From positions 416,201 through 480,200 of the forward strand of contig JBBHKE010002853.1 in assembly GCA_037447655.1 (NCBI GenBank): a DNA stretch of 64,000 nucleotides, read 5' to 3'. This stretch comes from Zygnema cylindricum (taxonomy: Eukaryota > Streptophyta > Zygnematophyceae > Zygnematales > Zygnemataceae). The notes below the pieces were generated by a model, which was not told the DNA's origin, ran no database searches, and saw nothing but the letters and a program-made list of their open reading frames with translations. The position numbers and the translations under genes were made by a program. Positions 9,632 to 20,240 of the stretch are shown piece by piece (within the stretch, counting starts at the first letter, position 1; each line of letters opens with the position of its first letter).

Positions 9632-11429
9632 TGTAGAAATTAATGGTCCATTTTAAGAATTTTCTAGGTCTAAATAGAAATATAGAAAGAAGCCGAGGCA
9701 GTCTACCTCTAACTTCTTTCTCCAACTCTCAAACTTGTCGCAGTCACTGAGAAATTGGAGAGGGAGCTAGAACCATGGCTACCTAGGCTATCCAGAGGTT
9801 TACGGGAAATTTATATTAGTTAGGGGTTTATTTTACTAAAAGGGTATGTGCCGGCCAAAGGATTTGATCCTGGTACCTACCGGCCGGCAGACAACAGTTA
9901 GCCAGTAGCCTTAGCCGTTAAGTCTAGAACTAATGTTACGTAGTATATGGTTTGATATTTATTTAAAGATAAATAAATATGATAAATCATTTAACTATAA
10001 TTGTTAACGGGATACATAGATCCAGTAATGTATAAGTACGGATTACGGTACGGACAAGAAATCAATATCGCGCATTTATTTCTTTATGGAAACGAATACC
10101 GCGCATGTATTTATTACGGCTACGATTAAAATTGAATTTAATCGGACAGCCGGAATTAGCGCCGAGATCGCGGAAGAAGATTTCGGCGGTTTGTGGCCAT
10201 CGCCACATCGGATGACACGTGGCAAAATTGTTGTTCTGAGACAAGTGCTGGTACTGAAGATGAAGAAGATGCAGCAATAGTCATCGTAGAACAAATCAAG
10301 AGAGAAAGCTTCCACAAATACTGATGGCTGAACAGAAACTTTGATAGACTATAACTTTCAGAAAAATGCTCCAAACGTCCTGAAATTTGCCACAATTTAG
10401 ATAACATTCAAAGGAACACACACACTAAATTTCAATCAATTCCGCTCACAAATCTGTGAGATATGTGGAAATGAAATTACATAAAACTGAATGTACAGTT
10501 TTCATATCATTTGTTCCTAAAATCAAATTCACTAAGTCCTACTTTTATACACCGAAACTACATTAAGCTGTACGGAGGCATTCCAGCCTTACATCTAACA
10601 TTCTATCACAAATATTTACACCGAAGTTCAGACAACGTAAAGTGATAATGATCTAGTCACGCCTCGTCACTATTTGTTGTCGGCGGCTATCAGCGGTCCG
10701 ATTAGAGGATTTGGCACCGTAGAATTGACTTCACGAAGTCCAGTGGTCCTGCCGAATTTCCGTACGTCCACGGAGGACATACTCACGCATTCTCCCAAGT
10801 GACGACACGTTTCCCAAGTGTGAATGAACCGTGAACTCCCAACTTCACGGTCACACTAATTTCGGTAAGTACTGAACCAAACTCAACCAAAAATAGCTTA
10901 AGTCCTAAACAGCTCTCTCTCACAACTGAGGCATAAAGAGGACTAAAGCTTTCTAAAAACAACAAAAATTACATTAGATCGTGGTATCTCCGGAGATTAT
11001 GGCACCGAATCTAGATATTACAGGTGGCGACATTTAGGCCATGTCGTACAATGTCGTTACATAAAGTACACCGACAGCTGTACTTTTGCGAACGGAATTG
11101 TAATCTGATTGGTTCCGTACATTGGTAGATAGAGTCTGTGACAGAGATAGGACTTAGAAAAATTAGGAGATAGGACCCTCTCTCCCAGAGAGCTTTTGAA
11201 CAAAATGTCAACTTTGACCCTCCATAACTTACTGCTCAAGGGAGCAAATTCAGAGATTCTTTTTGCTATCGACTCAAGGGAGTCTTGCCTTCACAGGGAC
11301 GCAGGTGTTCAGAGTTTTTGTCTGCCAAGGTGGCAATTGTTTTTGCTGAAACACAAAGGGGTCAGAGTTATCCTACAGGCTTTTTGGAAGCTGTCCACTC
11401 TGAGGACTTATGGAGGTCTCAGAGTTACA
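9632..11429 (+). repeat. 5' LTR of B, interrupted
   Basis: Without the insert at 10229-10964 and its duplicated AAAAT, the LTR is 1057 bp, the same length as the 3' LTR at 15782-16838. The final bases before the primer site carry the in-frame Gag ATG at 11410. Confidence 0.95.
10229..10964. mobile_element. Solo-LTR-like insertion in B's 5' LTR
   Basis: The insert starts TGTTGTTCTG and ends AAAACAACA, giving perfect 7-bp inverted termini (TGTTGTT and AACAACA) with TG...CA ends. It is flanked by a 5-bp duplication AAAAT (10224-10228 and 10965-10969). The 3' LTR of B shows the empty site GCAAAATTACATT near 16374. No coding frame is present. Size, ends and duplication fit a solo LTR of a different retrotransposon; a small non-autonomous element is the alternative. 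Confidence 0.8.
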
Positions 11430-14400
11430 AGTTATGGGCTCACCCTCCAGGGTACCAATCTTTAATGGAACTGGCTTCTTATACTAGGAAAGTATGTTGA
11501 TAGGAGCTCTATGCGAAAAAAGGTTTTGGGGGATAGTGAGTGGACGGTTGGGGCGTCCATCAAGTCTTGGAATCCCTCCACGGTTTGGAGGAAGCAGATT
11601 CACTAGGATAGAGGATCCACCTTCAATGGAGGAAACAAAGGAAGGAGAAGTGGTGGACAAAGGAAAGGAGAAGGAGGCGACCACACCAATAGCAACAGGT
11701 TTGGCATTCATGTCACCTATTCCGAGGAACGAGGAGAATGATACTGAAACCTGGGACTTCAACAATATGGCGACAAAGCACTTCATCCTACGCCATCTCA
11801 CTCAAGGACTTGCATGTCCTCATTTGCAGGTAGAAAGTGCATCTGATCTTTGGATGGCTCTCATAGAGATGTACCGAAGTGGTACGATTCAGCAACAACA
11901 GTTGGCTGATCAGAAAGTTAAAGAGTATGTATACAAAGGGGGAGGGATGTTGGATTTTTGCAATGAGCTTGCTACACTCTTCATGGAGCTAGAGAGTGCG
12001 AGAAAAGATTTTAGTGAAAAAGAAAAGGTTAACTGTTTACTGATGAAGTTACCTGATGTGTTCAAAAACATAGTCAACCGTGTGCAGGACTTGGCGAACT
12101 CAAGGTGGATATCGAACTCAGTGGTAGGGATGATTCTCTTTCGAGAGAATACGATTGAGATCCGAAGGGGAGGAAAGAGTGGCCAAGCCTTGACAACTGC
12201 CACCGATTGGAGGAACAAGGATTCACGGAAACCGGTCGGAAACTATTGGGGGAGGGAGCGGAAAAATCAGACCGACGAGTTTGGACCAAGGGCTCCTAAA
12301 GGTTTATGTCATTTTTGTAAGACACCTGGGCACTATATGGCAGAATGCACTAAGCTAACCGAACTTCGGTTAAAAGACAGGCAGACCGGTGGTACCCCGA
12401 GAGGAAAAAAAAGGGCCCTTGTGACACAGGTACATGAGGCGGAATCCGAGGACGAGGACGATGAGCTTCTTTTGGATGAGGAGTTGGGGCGAAAGACGAG
12501 GTCGAAATTCCACGAAGGCAGAAATGTGCTTACAGTGGATTGAAAGGTGAAGCAGGCTGGATTGTAGATTCAGGTGCCTCCATGCACATGTGTAAAGATA
12601 GGCACCTGTTCACTAAGATAAGAAATATTCCCACCGTAGAGATAGAGTACCCGGATGGGAGGATAGTCACCACTACTCTTGTAGGATCGGTAGATTTAAA
12701 AGTGTTAGCAAATGGAAAGACATCCATAGTAACATTTTGCGATGTATTGTTTATTCCGGAGCTGAACAAAAACCTCATCTCTACATCCGTATTAGATGAT
12801 AAAGGTTTTTTTTACTAACACTAGGGAAGGAGTCTTTACTGCTAGTTTTGAGGAGGATGTCTATTTCATTGCTTAGAAAGGTAGCCATGGGATGTTTAGG
12901 CTGGTTTTAAGTAATAGAAAGAAGAAACTTTATTATGCTGGTGTTCATGATATTATGATGTGGCATAAGAGTCTTGGGCATGTGAATCTAGACAAGTTAA
13001 GAGAGATGAAAAAGATGGGAGTGGTGGAAAGGATTAAGTTCAGTGAGAATGATAATATAAGTGATTGTAGTGGATGTGCTCAAGGTAAAACACACAGATT
13101 ACCCTTTCCTAAAACAGCCACCTATAAGGGAGAAAAAATTCCAGATCTAGTACACACAGATATTTGGGGACCGGCTAAAGTGCCCTCACCGGGGGGGAAG
13201 AGATTTATGATGACTATCACTGATGATTGGTCTAGGTATTCCCGAGTGTATTTTTTGATAATCAAGTCCGAAGCTCAGGATTGTTTTAGACAATATAAAG
13301 CATGGAGCAAAAAAACTCCATGAAACTCCAATCAAGAAAATACGGAGTAACAATGGTGGAGAGTATACTTCTAACCAGTTCGACGATTTTGTGAGGGAAG
13401 ATGGGGTCCAACACCAAAAGACAGTTCCAAAAAACCCGGAACAGAATGGGGTTGCTAAAAGGTTAAATAGAACACTAAGTGATAGTGCTAAAAGTATGTT
13501 GTCAGATAAGAAGATAGGAAAAAGGTTTTGGGCAGAAGCAATGAACTATGCTAATTACCTCAAAAATAGAGTTCTTACTTCAGCTATAAAAGATCAAACA
13601 CCTTATGAGGGATAGACAGGCCGGAAACCAGACATATCTCACTTAAAGGTTTTCGGCACTCAAGTATTCAGTCTAGATACTGATCGGTCTAATTGGAAGC
13701 TAGATCCTAAAGGAAAACCGGATATTTATTAGGATATGATGATGATGTTAAAGGATATAGAGTTTATAATCTAAAAAAGGAAGATATAATCTTAGTAAAG
13801 CATCTAGTAGTTATGGATGAAGGAAAGTCTGTGGATCCCTTGAAGTATACAAAGTCGGTAAAAATCAGATTTGAGTCAGAAAATTCTAATGACTTTGAGC
13901 TTCCTAACTATCCAAGTTTTAGAGAAGATGACATTCTTGCAGGTACAAATCAGACCGAAAAGGACTCGGCTGTGGAAACTCCAGTAACAACTCTACCCGA
14001 AGCGGAAGACGTGGTGAAAATTGATTCCGAATCAAGGGATAGGGGAGAAGCCGAGTTTGTTCGAAAGAATCCAGGAGAACCTTCTATTCCGGCCTCAGAT
14101 TTTGAGGGGGGAAGGAGAAGTAGCAAGAGATTGCAAGAAAAACAAGTTAATAACAAGGTAACTAAACTATCTTATCAAGATGAACCTCAAACTTATGGAG
14201 AGGCAATGACTTGTCTAGAAAGAAATCGGTGGAAGACAGCCATCAATGAGGAGATGGCCTCAATTATGGCAGCCGATACTTGGGAGCTGGTGGATTGTCC
14301 ACCTAACTGAAAACCAATCAGTTGTAAGTGGGTTTAAAAATTTAAAACTGAACCCAGATAACACAATCGAGCGCTATAAGGCCCGACTAGTGGCAAAGGG

Positions 14401-15768
14401 ATTTACACAAAAGGAGGGAATTGACTGCAACGAAACCTTTGCCTCGGTGGTCATATTTCCCTCCGTCCGCATACTTCTCAGCCTGGCAGCAGCGGAAGAC
14501 ATGGAAGTGCATCAGATGGACATCAAAACAACCTTTTTGCATAGAGAATTGGAAGAGGAGATCTTCATGCGCCAACCCGAGGGTTTGTGGAGGAAGGAGT
14601 GGAGAGTAAGGTATGTCGGCTGATTAAATCTCTTTATGGTTTGATACAGGCGCCTCGACAGTGGAATAAGAAGCTTGATGAGTTTCTTACCGGTATGGGA
14701 TATATTCGGATCAGCTCAGATCACTCAATCTATGTTTTCCAAGATGAGGAAGGTTTTATATTTATTACAATTTATGTTGATGATTTGCTTGTTTTAAGTA
14801 AATCAATGGAAAAAATTAATAAACTGAAAACCGATCTTAAGGGGAGATTTCAAATGAAGGATATGGGGGAAGCAAAATATATTTTGGGAATTCAAGTAGA
14901 GAGAGACCGAAAAAGAAAAATTATAAGATTGACTCAAAAGGAAGCAATAGGGAACATGCTTGAAAAATTTCAAATAGATAATGCTAATAGTTGTACAACT
15001 CCAATGGAGTTGAAGAAGGGAAGTGAGGGGAGTGAGGAAGAAGGAGTCATAGTCTTAGACGAGGAATTATCTCCTGAAGAACAGAAGTTCATGCAGACTA
15101 TTCCTTATAGGCAAGTAGTGGGAAGTCTAATCTATTTTATGAATTGTACCCGGCCGGATTTAGCTGCAGGTGTAGGAGTGTTGAGTAGAAGTCTAAATGC
15201 TCCCACTAAGAGGGATTGGGAAGCAGCTAAGAGAGTCCTTAGATATTTGATAAGAACTAGGGATCTATGGTTGCATTTGGGTGGGGAGAATACTGACATC
15301 ACTACTTGGAGTGATGCAAGTTAAAGTGATGCTCCAATGAGGAGATGCACTTCAGGATATGTATTATATGTGGGTGATGGGGCTTGCTGTTCGAGTAGCA
15401 AACAGCAAAAAGTTATTGCTCAGTCCATCATAGAGGCTGAGTATATGGCCTCTTGGTCTGCTGTAAAAGAATTAATGTCGGTCAAGTCTTTGCTTGGTGA
15501 GCTTGGTCACCTTAAGAGTGGTGTGCATAAATTTTTTTGTGATAATCAGGCAGCAATCGCTATTTCTGCCAATCCTAAACATCATTTTAAAGCCAAACAC
15601 ATGGACATCAGACTCAGCTTTGTTAGAGAGAAAGTAGAAAACAAAATAATCAGTTTAGAGTACAGACCAGACAATGAGATGGTAGCAGATATGATGACCA
15701 AACCTGTGCCTTCCCCTAAGCTAATTTTCAGCAAGGAGAAGTGTGGTCTGAAATTAAAGATTGACTAG
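11410..15768 (+). pseudogene. Element B gag-pol remnant
   Basis: Copia polyprotein in fragments. Gag from 11410 is stopped by a TAG at 11488-11490 where relatives have Trp. The frame then runs 11494-12543 with a zinc knuckle CHFCKTPGHYMAEC and ends through a single-base deletion. Protease DSGAS follows from 12540 in another frame, to a T-run frameshift near 12810. Integrase pieces occupy 12892-13615, with the WHKSLGH motif and a TAG at 13613. A further deletion near 13727 and a TGA at 14308 precede reverse transcriptase (YVDD near 14780) and RNase H (14587-15768), with a TAA at 15322. Catalytic motifs survive but nothing could be made from this copy alone. Confidence 0.93.
11430..11444 (+). 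other. Primer-binding site of B
   Basis: AGTTATGGGCTCACC follows the LTR terminus and differs at two positions from the element A site, which is complementary to the anticodon arm of initiator tRNA-Met. The in-frame ATG at 11434 lies inside it. Confidence 0.75.
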
Positions 15769-15781
15769 AAAATAAGGGGAG
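15769..15781 (+). other. Polypurine tract of B
   Basis: GAAAATAAGGGGAG directly precedes the TG of the 3' LTR and matches the same position in element F. Confidence 0.7.
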
Positions 15782-16838
15782 TGTAGAAATTAATGGTCCA
15801 TTTTAAGTATTTTCTAGGTCTAAATAGAAATATAGAAAGAAGTCGAGGCAGTCGACCTCTAACTACTTTCTCCAACTCTCAAACTTGTCGCAATCATTGA
15901 GAAATTGGAGAGGGAGCTAGAGCCATACCTACCTAGGCTATCCAGAGGTTTACGGGAAATTTATATTAGTTAGGGGTTTATTTTACTAAAAAGGTATGTG
16001 CCGGCCACTGGATTTGATCCTGGTACCTACCGGCCGACAGACAGCAGTTAGCCAGTTGCCTTAGCCGTTAAGTCTAGAACTAATGTTACGTAGTATATGG
16101 TTTGATATTTATTTAAAGATAAATAAGTAGGATAAATCATTTAACTGTAATTGTTTACCGGATACATAGATCCGGTAATGTATAAGTACGGATTACGGTA
16201 CAGACAAGAAATCAATATCGCGCATTTATTTCTTTAGTGAAACGAATACCGCGCATGTATTTATTACAGCTACGATTAAAATCGAATTTAATCAGACGGC
16301 CGCAATTAGCGCCGAGATCGCAGAAGAAGATTTTGGCGGTTTGTGGCCATCGCCACATTGGATGACACGTGGCAAAATTACATTGGATTGTGGTATCTCC
16401 GGAGATTATGGCACCGAATCCAGATATGACATGTGTCGATATTTAGGCCATGTCATACAATGTCCGTACATAAAGTACACCGGCAGCTGTACTTTTGCGT
16501 ACGGAACTGTAATGTGATTGGTTCCGTACATCAGTAGATAGAGTCTGTGAGAGAGATAGGACTTATAAAAATTAGGAGATAGGACCCTCTCTCCCAGAGA
16601 GCTTCTGTACAAAAGGTCAACTTGGACCCTCCATAACTTACTGCTCAGGGGAGCAAATTTAGAGATTCTTTTTGCTATCGACTCAGGGGAGTCTAGCCTT
16701 CACAGGGGTGCAGGTGCTCAGAGTTTTTGTTTGCCAAGGTGGCAGTTGTTTTTGATGAAACACAAAGGGGTCAAAGTTATCCTAGAGACTTCTTGGAAGC
16801 TGTCCACTCTGAGGACTTATGGAGGTCTCAGAGTTACA
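15782..16838 (+). repeat. 3' LTR of B
   Basis: The 1057-bp partner of the 5' LTR starts TGTAGAAAT and ends GTTACA. It preserves the uninterrupted site where the 5' copy received the 736-bp insert. Confidence 0.95.
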
Positions 16839-16843
16839 ACTTT

Positions 16844-17900
16844 CACTCAGAAAAATGAAAGGATAAAAATACAAAGAATGCTATCTCAAAATTAACAATA
16901 TCACTTTGCCGTTAGAAAAATGGAGAATTAAGATAGAATATAAAAATAGCAAGCGAGCTCAACCTACCCCCAAAACGTAACGCGGACAACAAAAGGAGAC
17001 GAAATCTCCCCCCGAAAACCTCGGAACAGGTAAGGCCTCCTTAACTCCTCAGTTTCCGCGCCCCGGAACCGGCAAGACCCTTCTTAATTTCCAACAAACA
17101 CCAGTCCACAAATCGCCCAAACAGGAAAGACAATGCCAACCACCAAACCGGACTACGATTTCCACAAAGGATGGAAGATAATGAAGATGGCAATAGGATC
17201 ACAATCACACACAAAACAAAAGTTCTCCATAAGAAAGTTTGCTGGAATTTCTAGGGTTTTTCTCAGGTGACAGTACTGAAACAGCAACCTGTCTCCTTCG
17301 GTCCCAAGTCCTTATACAACTCAAGTTTGTCCTATCAACAGTGCCAAAGTCAAAGCAACACCAAGGGCCAATCAACGGCAATGAATTGTTATTGTCTAGA
17401 CGTAAGGCAAAACAGGTTGTACTACACTCAGGGCAAAAAGTTAGGCGACTATCTCCGGTTAGATTAGAAGCCACGTGTTTTTTCCATGATACACTTTTGA
17501 GCAGCAAAGTTCTAAATTGACGTGAACCGCCTAACTTTGACTCTCCTTAATAAATGCTCTACCCGGCTAATGGACCTGAACTAACGTCTTGCGGATAGCC
17601 AACAGCAAAATTTACAAGACTATCCCAAAAATTACACGACACTACACAAGAGAGCCCCCAAAGCGATAGGTGGCAGCTGGTAGAAGGTAACAGGGGGACA
17701 ATCTTTATAACTGCATAACTTTGTCGTTTGGCCTCCGTTAAACGCGAAACAAAGTGCATTCGGCTCACTTGAGAAAATAGAAGAATCTGGTCTGGCTGAG
17801 TGCCCTGTTTTCTTGGTGTTCTTATTACCGTACCAAGGGAAAAGGCTTGGAAATCCTTGGTTTGATAAAAGTGGAGCCTGTGAAGCACCCAAGCTTGACA
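16844..17900 (-). repeat. Element C left LTR, inner part
   Basis: This continues the LTR interrupted by B and aligns along its length with 27990-29045, ending GCTTGACA as the right LTR does. On the element's own strand this end reads TGTCAAGC, a normal LTR start. Short open frames on either strand are incidental and shared with the right copy. Confidence 0.85.
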
Positions 17901-17902
17901 GC

Positions 17903-18168
17903 TGTCGAGCGTGCCGGAAAACATGAGAGAACGGCCCACTGCCCGGGTGATTGGCATCGGAGTCTTGCAAGCAACCCCCACTAGAATGCGAATGCTCCCT
18001 ACAACCATGCCTGTGCCCAATGCTGCCCGCCTTGTTCTTGTGAGCATGCATACAAAGGTGGGGATGAGTGCTTGGGGAGGGCGAAAAGATATTCCCTCCC
18101 CCCTCTCCTTCCCCCTCTTGGCCGTGGGAAAAGAGGGAATCCTTAGAGGTGGAACCGGGTCTTTGATT
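17903..18168 (-). repeat. Extra LTR-terminal fragment of C, abutting the full LTR
   Basis: These 266 bases repeat 9229-9495. They are separated from the end of the inner LTR by only GC, giving ...TTGACA-GC-TGTCGAG..., two LTR termini joined through 2 bp. The fragment ends at TTGATTT, exactly where the right LTR copy (27854) begins to match the rest. So an extra end piece lies here, and the same piece is missing from the right LTR. Confidence 0.7.
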
Positions 18169-18180
18169 TCCCCCCCTCTT
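18166..18180 (-). other. Polypurine tract candidate of C
   Basis: On the minus strand AAGAGGGGGGGAAATC follows the last coding stop (18210) by about 30 bases, the expected place for a second-strand primer. The LTR-end fragment, not a normal TG start, comes directly after it. Confidence 0.5.
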
Positions 18181-18209
18181 AGTCAACTGTGACTAAGACC
18201 TTCGAATAA

Positions 18210-18368
18210 TTACCCCCCCAATTCGCAGTTCTCGCAAAACTAGAGAGCATAGGTTTTAGGACGGGAGTCCCAAGAGGAGGGGAGACAAGACTGATGCCAA
18301 CACAGGTCGCATATATCACAGACCAGTACAAATTTGTGGGAGGAAGATGGGAGGCATTTGGAGGAACA
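18210..18368 (-). pseudogene. Element C integrase C-terminal PHD finger, stop inside
   Basis: The frame of the integrase ends in a Cys/His cluster: CSSKC, eleven residues, CDICDLCWHQSC, about sixteen codons, then CENC. The middle part is C-x2-C-x4-H-x2-C, the signature of a PHD finger (Cys4-His-Cys3), a zinc fold that usually reads histone H3 tails. A TAG at 18240-18242 separates the last Cys pair from the rest; the frame then closes with TAA at 18210. The first Cys pair has spacing x3 rather than the usual x2. It sits where chromoviruses carry a chromodomain, so a role in guiding integration to chromatin is a reasonable inference. Confidence 0.7.
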
Positions 18369-19865
18369 CAAAGGGGGATCAGCAAAATAGGTAAGGTGGA
18401 AAGTTGGTTCGTCTTCCAATCCCAGGAGGTGACAAGGAGCTACATTGATCTGATTTTCCTTGATCCTCCGACCATCCTTCCCTTCAAGTGTCAAGACCCC
18501 TTTATTGTAGACTTCCACTACTTTCAAAATCACCCTCTCCGCTGAAATGTCCAGAGTGTCCTTTTTCTGTTGCATCCGATACACAAAATCCCCGGGCAGA
18601 AATCGCCGTTGCCGCGGGACAAAATTCCCGCTCCGGCGTTGCGAATACCAGAGTTGATCTCGATGCTGGGCTGCTTGCAAATTCCCCATAGCCAGAGGTA
18701 TTTCCCGGTGAAATACCCTGGCCCTGTCGGCAATCAGTTTTTTGACCGTTCCCTTATTGTCCATCTCCGGAAGGACCACCGCTTCGGCAGAGGCGGCTCC
18801 GGGTAGGATTGGGTGTCGTCCAAACAAAATGAAAAATGGACTGTAGGAGTGGAGGGATGCTTGGCGGCTGAACCTGTACCCCATGGCAATCCAAGGCACC
18901 TTTCTATCCCATTCTGCCAAATCCTCTTCCACAGCATATTTACGCAGTGATCGCTTCACTCTCTGTACGCACCTTTCGGCCAATCCGTCGGCCTGCAAGT
19001 GGTCTCGGCTGGTCAGCATGTGGTTGATAAGACACAATTCCAACAAGTTGGAGAATTCTCTCGCAAATTCGGAGCCCTGGTCGGTCAAAACTTCGGCTGG
19101 GGCCCCAAATTGGGAAAGCACTCTCTGCAAGAATGCGTCCGCAATCGCCTTGGACTCCTTCCTGGGAAAGACCACCAATTCGATCCACTTGGAAAAATGC
19201 TCTATCATTACCAATACAAAGTGGTTCCCTCGTCTGCTAGTGGGGAGAGGTCCCAGCAGATCCAGAGACCACCGATAAAACATTCCCCTGATGGGAAGAG
19301 AATGAAGCTGAGCACTTTTTTTTTGTCAAAAGTTGCTTTGACTCGGTCATAGGAGGTACACGTCTGCACAATCCGGTTGACTTGGGTCCGCAACCCGTGC
19401 CACCAGTACGATCCTGCGACCGAAGAGGTGGTCCGTTTATGCCCAAAATAGCCACACTGCTGGTGAAGGTTAAAAATAAGAGTCTCTTTGTCGGCTGGGG
19501 GAGGAACCACTTTCCTCGTCCCATCTACCCACTTCCGGATTAAGATGCCCCTTTCCCACTCGTATGCCGCCATTCGTGTTTGCACCCGAGATAACTGCAC
19601 TCCTGACAAATGCGGAAGAGGGAAACTTTGTTGGATAGATTGGAGTGCATCGGGATCGTTCCAAATATCTTTCTGTTCGGCCCCTATTAGCGCCTGCCCC
19701 TCCACATCTGCAGAGAAAGTTGATATTTCCCCCCAGATTGAGGAAGCGAAATAAAGGCAGAGGAAGCTCGAATGAGTCCCAAACTGATTTCAGGATCCTC
19801 ATCATGGCGGGCCCCGGTTGAATCTTTAGTCGAAAGGTCAAGATTTCTGCTAAGTCCGTCAGCAT
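18369..19865 (-). pseudogene. Element C integrase
   Basis: Integrase, the enzyme that joins element DNA to the chromosome. An N-terminal HHCC-like zinc region reads HQQCGYFGHKRTT...SYWWHG...CTSY, with the last Cys apparently lost, in frames shifted around 19208-19705. The catalytic core starts at about 19283 with WSLDLLG. Its second Asp is in LTDQGSEF and its Glu in ADGLAERC, giving the D,D,E triad with the second and third residues about 35 apart. The core frame is open for 347 codons into the PHD finger. The C-terminal part contains FLPGDFVYR, like the GPY/F-type module of gypsy integrases. Frameshifts separate the zinc region from the core. Confidence 0.88.
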
Positions 19866-20240
19866 TCACATGAATCTCTCTGGCCCGGTGGATTATGTCG
19901 AAGTCATATTCCTGCAGGATTAACACCCACCTAGCGAGCTTGCCAGTGAGCTGCTGTTCTCCATAATCCACTTGAGAGGTTGGTGATCCATGATCAGAGT
20001 GAAATGAACTCTGTATAGGTATGGTCTGCAGTGTTGAATGGCCCATACCGCCGCTACTAATTCCCCGTGATAGCTGTTGTAATTCCCCTCCGCTCGGTTA
20101 TTACTCTTACTGGCGTAAGCTACTACATATTCGGCGCCAGCATCATCCAGTTGGGCTAAAACAGCTCCTAATCCAAACCGGCTCCAATCAGTGTAAAGGA
20201 GGAAGGGTCTGTGGTGATCAAGCATTCGGAGCACGGGGTG
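19866..20240 (-). pseudogene. Element C RNase H
   Basis: RNase H region downstream of reverse transcriptase, which removes the RNA strand during replication. Visible are LLYTDWSRFGLGAVLAQ (the first catalytic Asp in YTD), YASKSNNRAEGNYNSYHGEL (the Glu after HG), and FTLIMDHQPLKWI (third Asp). A stop and a frame change separate it from the reverse transcriptase connection domain and from the integrase zinc region. Confidence 0.85.

Larger units (their letters stand above)
9632..16838 (+). mobile_element. Element B: Ty1/copia element nested in C's LTR, degenerate
   Basis: A copia element of the second family. The LTRs start TGTAGAAATTAATGG and end GAGTTACA. The target duplication is ACTTC (9627-9631) and ACTTT (16839-16843), one mismatch. 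Removing it rejoins C's LTR so that it aligns with 27985-28010. The 5' LTR contains a further 736-bp insert. The internal region has the copia domain order but is broken by several stops and frameshifts. Confidence 0.95.

Noticed and set aside
10086-10280. Short frame across B's LTR and its insert
   Set aside because: It spans the junction of an insertion, so it cannot be an ancestral gene.
17205-17520. Overlapping open frames on both strands of C's LTR
   Set aside because: They recur at 28380-28665 only because the LTR is duplicated; no domain and no conserved start.
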